From: Gemmatimonadota bacterium
Lineage (GTDB): Bacteria; Gemmatimonadota; Gemmatimonadetes; Gemmatimonadales; Gemmatimonadaceae
Reading direction: 5' to 3'
NCBI GenBank assembly: GCA_023249395.1
Contig: JAHFCS010000024.1
Location: forward strand, 1 to 11,472
Length of the DNA stretch: 11,472 bases
The notes beneath the pieces are model-generated. The model was not told the DNA's origin and did not search any database. It worked only from the letters and a program-made list of their open reading frames with translations. Positions 7,425 to 11,472 of the stretch are shown in pieces; the stretch's first letter is position 1, and the number at the start of each line of letters is the position of its first letter. The translations under genes and the position numbers were made by a program.

Positions 7425-7960
7425 CCTACTCCGAAGCGGCGAAGACGCTCCGGCTGCCACTCGGATTCGCGCTGGGCATCCTGTACCTGCTATTCGTCCA
7501 TCCGACTCCCATTTCGCTCGCCACCGGCGGTGCGATTGCGCTCGTCGGCGTAGCCGTTCGTGCCTGGGCGTCAGGCCACATTTCCAAGAACGAGCGCCTC
7601 GCCGTCACCGGGCCGTATGCCCATACCCGTAATCCGCTGTATTTCGGGAGTTTTCTGATCGGCGCTGGCTTCGCGGTCGCCGCCCACTGGGCCCTTCTGC
7701 TCGTCGTCATCGCATTCTGGGCGTTTGTATATGCGCCGACAATGCAGCGCGAACGGGTGAACATCAGCGGTCGCTTTCCCGAGGCGTATTCCCGGTATTC
7801 CGAAAACGTTCCTGCCTTCATACCGCGTGTAACTCCGTGGCGAGAGGACGCTTCAGAGGACGGAGGATTCAGTCTCGCGCTCTACCTGCAGCACGGCGAG
7901 TGGAAGGCGCTCCTCACATATCTGCTGGCTATGGCGTGGCTGGCGCTGAGGATGAGTTGA
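7421..7960 (+). CDS. Isoprenylcysteine carboxyl methyltransferase/phospholipid methyltransferase-like membrane protein
   Basis: The predicted 179-residue multi-pass membrane protein has hydrophobic segments near residues 12-26, 34-50, 77-105 (probably two helices) and 164-177. The ICMT/PEMT-type motif GPYAHTRNPLYFG at 64-76 is followed by a second block, QRERVNISGRFPEAYSRYSENVPAFIP at about 109-135, which resembles the cofactor-binding end of this fold. Family enzymes transfer methyl groups from S-adenosylmethionine to lipid-like or prenylated substrates. Bacterial members are mostly uncharacterised, so the substrate is unknown. The start is inferred as TTG 7421, which overlaps the acyl-CoA dehydrogenase stop as TTGA and follows GAGAGG at a good distance. 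Longer in-frame starts back to 7346 would lie wholly within the preceding gene. The 4-nt overlap implies translational coupling. An extra C-terminal hydrophobic segment follows the usual domain end. Confidence 0.82.
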   Translation: MTYSEAAKTLRLPLGFALGILYLLFVHPTPISLATGGAIALVGVAVRAWASGHISKNERLAVTGPYAHTRNPLYFGSFLIGAGFAVAAHWALLLVVIAFWAFVYAPTMQRERVNISGRFPEAYSRYSENVPAFIPRVTPWREDASEDGGFSLALYLQHGEWKALLTYLLAMAWLALRMS

Positions 7961-7974
7961 GGCACCTTAAGTCG

Positions 7975-8026
7975 TTGTCAGTATTGCGAAAAGGCAGTTG
8001 TAACATACATTTCGAGCCAATAAATC
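7975..8026 (+). promoter_or_regulatory. Possible promoter region for the Rne/Rng gene
   Basis: This is the most AT-rich patch in the gap after the methyltransferase-like gene. TTGCGA (7984-7989) with a 16-nt spacer to TACATT (8006-8011) is one -35/-10 pair. TTGTAA (7998-8003) with a 17-nt spacer to TAAATC (8021-8026) is another. Both are imperfect. If either is used, the mRNA would carry a 5' leader of roughly 180 nt before ATG 8213. Confidence 0.3.
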
Positions 8027-8045
8027 ATTGCTCTGGCGAGACTGG

Positions 8046-8071
8046 GGGTGAGCGCGCGACTCGCGCTGCCC
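8046..8071 (+). other. Possible RNA hairpin in the Rne/Rng leader
   Basis: AGCGCG (8051-8056) and CGCGCT (8062-8067) form a perfect 6-bp stem around a 5-nt loop. GGG (8046-8048) can pair with CCC (8069-8071) beyond a small asymmetric bulge. No T tract follows, so this is not an ordinary terminator. E. coli rne is autoregulated through structured leader RNA, so a regulatory role is conceivable, but that is inference only. The rest of the 7961-8212 gap shows no gene; an 8-nt direct repeat CGCCGTTA (8168-8175 and 8185-8192) is the only other pattern. Confidence 0.25.
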
Positions 8072-8212
8072 GGCACCAGGACTCGCTGGAGAAATAAGCG
8101 CTGCTTCCGAAGTCCAATCAGGCGTCGCCGTCGAGCGCGCCCACACATAGGGAACATCCGCCAGCAACGCCGTTAACGCCGAGTCGCCGTTACGGATGCT
8201 GTGCGGACGACG

Positions 8213-9817
8213 ATGAAAAGAGAAATCCTCATCAACGCCGGCGCGCGTGAGACGCGCGTGGCGATCCTGGAGGACGGGAAGCTCGTAGAGCTGCTCGTCG
8301 ATCGTCCAGACAACCGCCGCATGGTCGGCGACATTTATTTGGGAAAGGTCGAAGCCGTTCTGCCCGGTATCCAGGCGGCCTTCGTCGATATCGGCACGGA
8401 GAAGAGCGCATTTCTCCACGCCTCCGACCTCGTTCGGGAGAGCGCCGAAGAGGCTGAGGACGACGATGAGGACGACGACGACTCGGTCTCCGAGGACGGC
8501 AATGGATTGGCCTCACGCAACGGTGCAGAGCACGTACCCGCGGCGTTGCAGCAGTCGAGGCGCAGCCGGAAAGCTCCCCCGATTCAGGACGCCCTGAAGC
8601 GCGGTCAGGAGATCATGGTTCAGATCTCCAAGGAGCCAATCTCCACCAAGGGCCCACGCGTAACCGCCCAGATCTCGCTCGCCGGCCGATTCCTTGTTTA
8701 CATCCCCGACTCGTCGCGAGTAGGCGTGAGCCGGAAGATTGGATCGGGGGCCGAGCGCCAGCGACTCAAGGAGCAGGTCGCGACGATTCTGCCCGAGCGT
8801 TCCGGTGGAGTCATCGTGCGGACCGTCAGCGAGGACGTCACTCCCGAAGCGCTGGCCCGCGACCTCGAGATGCTCATGGCGCAGTGGAAGAAGATCCAGC
8901 GCAAGAACAAGCACACACACGCGCCGGCTCTGCTCCATCGTGAGACGGGCCTTACCCGCGGTCTGGTGCGCGACTTGTTCAGCGCCAAGGTAGACAGCCT
9001 TAGCATCGACTCGAGGCCGGTGTTCAACGAAGTCGTCGAGTATCTGAAGACCGTCGCCCCAGACCTGATCCCGCGGGTTCGTCTCTACGACGAGCGTGTG
9101 CCGCTCTTCGACACGGCGGGCATCGAGGCGGAAATCCGCAACGCGTTCAAGCGGCGATGCGAGCTGCCATCAGGCGGATACCTGATCATCGAGCCGACCG
9201 AGGCGCTGGTCTCGATCGACGTGAACTCTGGCAGATATACAGGGAAGAAGGATCCCGAGAAAACTGTTCTTCGCACAAACCTGGAGGCTGCGGCCGAGGT
9301 TGCCCGTCAACTTCGTCTTCGTGACGTGGGCGGGATCATCGTCTGCGACTTCATCGACATGGAGACCCGACAGTCCCGCGATCGCGTGCTCCAGGAGCTC
9401 CGGATCCACCTGAGTCGCGACCGCGCACGGACGAAGGCGTTCGCGGTCAGCGATCTGGGCCTCGTGGAGATGACCCGCCAGCGAGTGAGGCAGAGTCACT
9501 ACCAGAGCATGACGGGGCCGTGTCCGACGTGCGAGGGAACGGGAAGAGTCTTTACGCCGGAGACGATCGTTCGGAGGATGGAGCGGTCGGTGCGGCGAAT
9601 GGTCGTCGAAGGGCGCAAGGACAATCTGCTCGTGAAGCTTCACCCGGAAGTGGCCATGTACGTGCTCGAGGAGGAGAAGGAGCTGATACAGAAGCTTCAG
9701 AAAGCGGCCTCGTTCTCGCTCGAGCTGAGGGACGACCCGTTGCTCAAGCCGGACGAATTCAAGTTGGTGGTGAAGGCCCAGGGGCGGGACGTAACGCAGC
9801 AATATGCGCTCGCGTAA
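8213..9817 (+). CDS. rng: Rne/Rng-family ribonuclease (RNase E/G)
   Basis: This 534-residue endoribonuclease cleaves single-stranded AU-rich RNA during mRNA decay and rRNA/tRNA maturation. The protein begins with the family start MKREILINA. An S1 domain follows (about 38-140), interrupted by a highly acidic insert near 76-100 with runs of Asp and Glu, then a polar stretch to about 122. The catalytic DNase I-like part shows VSIDVNSG (Asp336, Asn338) and VCDFIDM (Asp379), which match the metal ligands Asp303, Asn305 and Asp346 of E. coli RNase E. The zinc-link motif CPTC is Cys437/Cys440, followed by EGTGRV. There is no long C-terminal scaffold, so the protein has RNase G-like size. ATG 8213 is preferred over GTG 8201 because it matches the family N-terminus. 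The gene is followed directly by the rplU promoter; an rng-rplU-rpmA order is common in bacteria. Confidence 0.93.
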   Translation: MKREILINAGARETRVAILEDGKLVELLVDRPDNRRMVGDIYLGKVEAVLPGIQAAFVDIGTEKSAFLHASDLVRESAEEAEDDDEDDDDSVSEDGNGLASRNGAEHVPAALQQSRRSRKAPPIQDALKRGQEIMVQISKEPISTKGPRVTAQISLAGRFLVYIPDSSRVGVSRKIGSGAERQRLKEQVATILPERSGGVIVRTVSEDVTPEALARDLEMLMAQWKKIQRKNKHTHAPALLHRETGLTRGLVRDLFSAKVDSLSIDSRPVFNEVVEYLKTVAPDLIPRVRLYDERVPLFDTAGIEAEIRNAFKRRCELPSGGYLIIEPTEALVSIDVNSGRYTGKKDPEKTVLRTNLEAAAEVARQLRLRDVGGIIVCDFIDMETRQSRDRVLQELRIHLSRDRARTKAFAVSDLGLVEMTRQRVRQSHYQSMTGPCPTCEGTGRVFTPETIVRRMERSVRRMVVEGRKDNLLVKLHPEVAMYVLEEEKELIQKLQKAASFSLELRDDPLLKPDEFKLVVKAQGRDVTQQYALA

Positions 9818-9846
9818 TTGACCTTGGCCCGGGGCCTGGATATGTT
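9818..9846 (+). promoter_or_regulatory. Promoter for rplU-rpmA
   Basis: TTGACC (9818-9823) is separated by exactly 17 nt from TATGTT (9841-9846), giving a good sigma70-type pair immediately after the ribonuclease stop codon. Transcription would start near 9853 and leave a leader of about 32 nt. The spacer contains the dyad GGCCCGGGGCC (9827-9837). That could be a protein-binding site or chance in GC-rich DNA. Confidence 0.6.
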
Positions 9847-9884
9847 TCAAGGTTATCACGCAATCCCTAACAAGTAGTCACCAA

Positions 9885-10202
9885 ATGCCTTACGCAATCA
9901 TTCGCACCGGCGGCAAACAGTTCCGCGCCGAGTCCGGCAAGACAATTCGGATCCCCAGCCTGCCCGGCGACGAGGGAGCAAAAGTCACCTTCAGCGACGT
10001 CATCCTTGGCTCCGACGGGAACAAGACCATGGTCGGTGTCCCGGGACTAAAGGGCGCCTCGGTGAAGGGTGAGATCGTCAGACAGGGTCGCGGCAAGAAG
10101 ATCGTCGTCTTCAAGATGAAGCGACGCAAGAATTACGCGAAGAAGCAGGGTCACCGGCAGGGCTTCACCGAAGTCCGCATCGGCGACATTACGCTCGGAT
10201 AA
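9885..10202 (+). CDS. rplU: 50S ribosomal protein L21
   Basis: The 105-residue product matches bacterial L21 over its full length. It starts MPYAIIRTGGKQFRAESG, has the central GDEGAKVTFSDVIL segment, and ends with the basic RNA-binding stretch FKMKRRKNYAKKQGHRQGFTEVRI. L21 binds 23S rRNA in the large subunit. No strong Shine-Dalgarno motif is visible before ATG 9885, although the start matches the family exactly. The gene lies 12 nt before rpmA and shares its promoter and terminator, the usual arrangement of these two ribosomal genes. Confidence 0.97.
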   Translation: MPYAIIRTGGKQFRAESGKTIRIPSLPGDEGAKVTFSDVILGSDGNKTMVGVPGLKGASVKGEIVRQGRGKKIVVFKMKRRKNYAKKQGHRQGFTEVRIGDITLG

Positions 10203-10214
10203 CGAGGAGTACAT

Positions 10215-10496
10215 ATGGCACATAAAAAGGGCGTCGGCTCATCGAGAAACGGGCGCGACAGCAACCCGCAGTACCGCGGCGTGAAGAAGTTCGGCGGCGA
10301 GAAGGTCGTCGCCGGCAACATCATCGTCCGTCAGTGCGGAACGAAGTGGCATGCCGGTCGGAACGTCGGACTCGGGACTGACTTCACGATCTATTCGCTG
10401 ATCGACGGCGTCGTGAAATTCGAGCACAAGAATCGCACGCGCTACAAGGTCAGCGTCTATCCAGAGCAGACGGCGGAGAAGGGAACCGCGGCCTGA
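10215..10496 (+). CDS. rpmA: 50S ribosomal protein L27
   Basis: The 93-residue product is L27, whose N-terminal tail reaches the peptidyl transferase centre. It begins MAHKKGVGSSRNGRDSNPQY and continues with the conserved GGEKVVAGNIIVRQCGTKWH and HAGRNVGLGTDFTIYSL blocks. There is no Firmicutes-type N-terminal extension that would require cleavage by the Prp protease. A strong Shine-Dalgarno GAGGAG (10204-10209) sits 5 nt before ATG 10215. The gene closes the rplU-rpmA unit and is followed 20 nt later by an intrinsic terminator. A short Thr/Ala-rich tail after VYPEQ is slightly longer than the family core. Confidence 0.97.
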   Translation: MAHKKGVGSSRNGRDSNPQYRGVKKFGGEKVVAGNIIVRQCGTKWHAGRNVGLGTDFTIYSLIDGVVKFEHKNRTRYKVSVYPEQTAEKGTAA

Positions 10497-10516
10497 TCGT
10501 AGTCGCGACTGTTACG

Positions 10517-10543
10517 AAAGCCCCGCTCTCGCGGGGCTTTTTT
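10517..10543 (+). terminator. Intrinsic terminator after rpmA
   Basis: AAAGCCCCGC (10517-10526) and GCGGGGCTTT (10531-10540) form a perfect 10-bp stem around a TCTC loop. The T run covers 10538-10543. The A residues on the left arm could also give weak termination in the other direction. Confidence 0.92.
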
Positions 10544-10615
10544 GCGTCCGGTCGAAACCGCTGGTGAAATACTTGCGTAGGTCTTCACGTACGGACCTCT
10601 AACCCCGAGATGACA

Positions 10616-11011
10616 ATGGCGTTATTCGACAAGCTCAAGGAAGAGCTAGACCGCGCAGGCAAGGCCGCGCAGGGTGCGTTCGATGAAGGCAAGATTCGGC
10701 TCGAGGCGTTTCGCACCCGCCAGCTCGCCGACAAGGCAGCCCAGGCACTGGGCTATGCGGTCTTCCGGGCGAAGCAGAGTGGGTCGGAAGTGGATGCCGA
10801 CACCTACGCGCGCCTCTCGGCGACGCTTGCGACGCACGATGCGGAAGCTTCTCGATACGAGACCGAGCTGGATCGAAAGCGACAGGAGGCCGCAGCAAGT
10901 CGAGCGGATTCCGCGGCAGCATCGGCTTCCGCGACAGCCTCACCCTCTTCAGCTGACTCCTCGACCGCGGCCGGCGCGCCGCCGCCAGAGGCGCCGCCTT
11001 CCGCAAGCTGA
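10616..11011 (+). CDS. Hypothetical small helical protein with Ala/Ser/Pro-rich C-terminal tail
   Basis: I do not recognise a characterised family. The 131-residue product has no signal peptide or membrane segment. Residues 1-95 are charged and strongly helical, opening with MALFDKLKEELDRAGKAAQ and continuing with Lys/Arg/Glu-rich stretches that could form an amphipathic or coiled-coil helix bundle. From about residue 95 the sequence turns into a low-complexity Ala/Ser run and ends Pro-rich (GAPPPEAPPSAS), probably disordered. ATG 10616 is chosen because MALFDKL is a common opening of small cytosolic proteins and GAGAT lies just before it; ATG 10610 in the same frame would add two residues. 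The gene stands alone between the rpmA terminator and a convergent hairpin. A candidate extended -10 (TGAAATACT, 10565-10573) lacks a good -35. The opening resembles that of small zinc-ribbon or apolipoprotein-like proteins, but no cysteines are present. Confidence 0.7.
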   Translation: MALFDKLKEELDRAGKAAQGAFDEGKIRLEAFRTRQLADKAAQALGYAVFRAKQSGSEVDADTYARLSATLATHDAEASRYETELDRKRQEAAASRADSAAASASATASPSSADSSTAAGAPPPEAPPSAS

Positions 11012-11030
11012 AACGTCCCGGCCCGAGACA

Positions 11031-11064
11031 AGGAAGCCCGCGAGATACCTCTCACGGGCTTCCT
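11031..11064. terminator. Long hairpin between convergent genes, probable bidirectional terminator
   Basis: AGGAAGCCCG (11031-11040) pairs perfectly with CGGGCTTCCT (11055-11064). After one C/A mismatch, GAGA (11042-11045) pairs with TCTC (11050-11053) around a TACC loop. It lies 19 nt after the small helical gene and 39 nt beyond the stop of the minus-strand amidohydrolase, an ideal place for shared termination. Neither side has a proper T tract, so termination may be weak, factor-dependent, or the stem may mainly protect 3' ends. Confidence 0.6.
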
Positions 11065-11103
11065 GTCATCAGAGCATAGTCGATCGGCGCAGAACCGCCA
11101 CGG

Positions 11104-11472
11104 TCAGCGAATCAGCTTTCCTGGCACGTTGAGGTAGCGTTCGGTGAGAAGATCCTGACGCGTCTTCTCGTTCCGTTCAATTCCGCGCACCCAGACGTGT
11201 TCGGCGCGGGTCGTGAATTCGAATGGGTCGCCGCTCCATATCACGATATTCGCTTCCTTTCCGGGAGAGAGCGATCCAACTCGATCGGCTACGCCGAAGA
11301 TCTCCGCGGGCCAGATCGTTACAGCCTTGAGTGAGTTGTCCCAGCTCATTCCGTACGCGACCGCATTGCCGGCTTCCTGTTTGATGTTGCGGACGTTGAA
11401 CGCTTCTTCGTCGCCTCCGCCGGCGTTGCCCACCAGCCCGACGCGAACTCCCGCAGCACTGAGCAGTCCTGG
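11104..11472 (-). CDS. Amidohydrolase, imidazolonepropionase-like, C-terminal part (N-terminus outside window)
   Basis: On the minus strand the frame is open from the window edge to a TGA at 11104-11106, giving the last 122 residues of a metal-dependent amidohydrolase. The fragment includes GNAGGGDEEAFNVRNIKQEA, LKAVTIWPAEIFGVADRVGS and the diagnostic C-terminal block LSPGKEANIVIWSGDPFEF followed by EHVWVRG. There the chain leaves the TIM barrel and completes the small beta-sandwich typical of the superfamily. The metal-binding HxH and other ligands lie upstream, outside the window, so the substrate cannot be inferred. Many such proteins in Gemmatimonadota and Acidobacteriota are exported, but this cannot be checked here. 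The frame continues without a break past the GTG at 11431-11433, so that GTG is internal and not a start. The gene converges on the small helical gene and shares the hairpin at 11031-11064. Confidence 0.85.
   Translation of the reverse strand, partial: PGLLSAAGVRVGLVGNAGGGDEEAFNVRNIKQEAGNAVAYGMSWDNSLKAVTIWPAEIFGVADRVGSLSPGKEANIVIWSGDPFEFTTRAEHVWVRGIERNEKTRQDLLTERYLNVPGKLIR

Noticed and set aside
7837..8097. Small open frame running into the leader of the RNase E/G gene
   Set aside because: Its first half overlaps the methyltransferase-like gene in another frame. It has no ribosome binding site and no family resemblance.
8168..8192. Direct repeat CGCCGTTA, two copies 17 nt apart
   Set aside because: There are only two short copies and no further spacing, so this is not a CRISPR array or iteron set. 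It is mentioned only as part of the leader.
9170..9859. Minus-strand open frame of 229 codons under the RNase E/G gene
   Set aside because: It is antisense to the catalytic and zinc-link motifs and rich in His, Leu and Arg, as expected of a shadow.
10579..10598. Inverted repeat AGGTC/GACCT before the small helical gene
   Set aside because: A 5-bp arm pair with a 10-nt gap is expected by chance, and there is no matching promoter geometry to make it an operator.

Overview
This is a GC-rich bacterial window of dense, mostly co-directional housekeeping genes. No transposase, phage gene, CRISPR array, tRNA or rRNA is visible. The style suggests a Gemmatimonadota-like or related deep-branching Gram-negative soil bacterium: high GC, GTG and TTG starts, an RNase E/G with an acidic insert ahead of rplU-rpmA, and an imidazolonepropionase-like amidohydrolase ending in a PGKEANIVIWSGDP-type motif. 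That assignment is inference from gene style and not a phylogenetic result.

Layout of the left part (1-7960, all + strand). The window opens with the last 31 codons of a membrane protein (stop at 94-96), which overlaps the start of a D-amino-acid aminotransferase (96-1025) by one base. Next comes a long U32-family protein of the RlhA/TrhP type (1051-3552), a short MgtC/SapB-family membrane protein (3616-4062), a RecQ helicase with a displaced zinc site (4115-6208), a short-chain-type acyl-CoA dehydrogenase (6210-7424) and an isoprenylcysteine/phospholipid methyltransferase-like membrane protein (7421-7960). Gaps run from about 57 nt down to 1 nt, with one 4-nt overlap, so most of this block may be read as one or two transcripts. 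The products do not form one pathway: D-amino-acid and cell-wall precursor supply, RNA modification, membrane physiology, DNA repair and acyl-CoA oxidation.

Layout of the right part. A 252-nt gene-free leader (7961-8212) precedes an Rne/Rng-family ribonuclease (8213-9817). A good sigma70-type promoter starts right after its stop codon and should drive rplU (9885-10202) and rpmA (10215-10496), which end at a clear intrinsic terminator (10517-10543). A small helical protein with an Ala/Ser/Pro-rich tail follows (10616-11011). A long interrupted hairpin (11031-11064) then separates it from a convergent, minus-strand amidohydrolase fragment (11104-11472, N-terminus outside the window).

I found no convincing undescribed multi-gene system. 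The points most worth a second look are the RecQ architecture (about 160 extra residues between helicase motif VI and the zinc cysteines, plus an HRDC domain), the second cysteine set in the C-terminal half of the U32 protein, and the small helical protein of unknown function.
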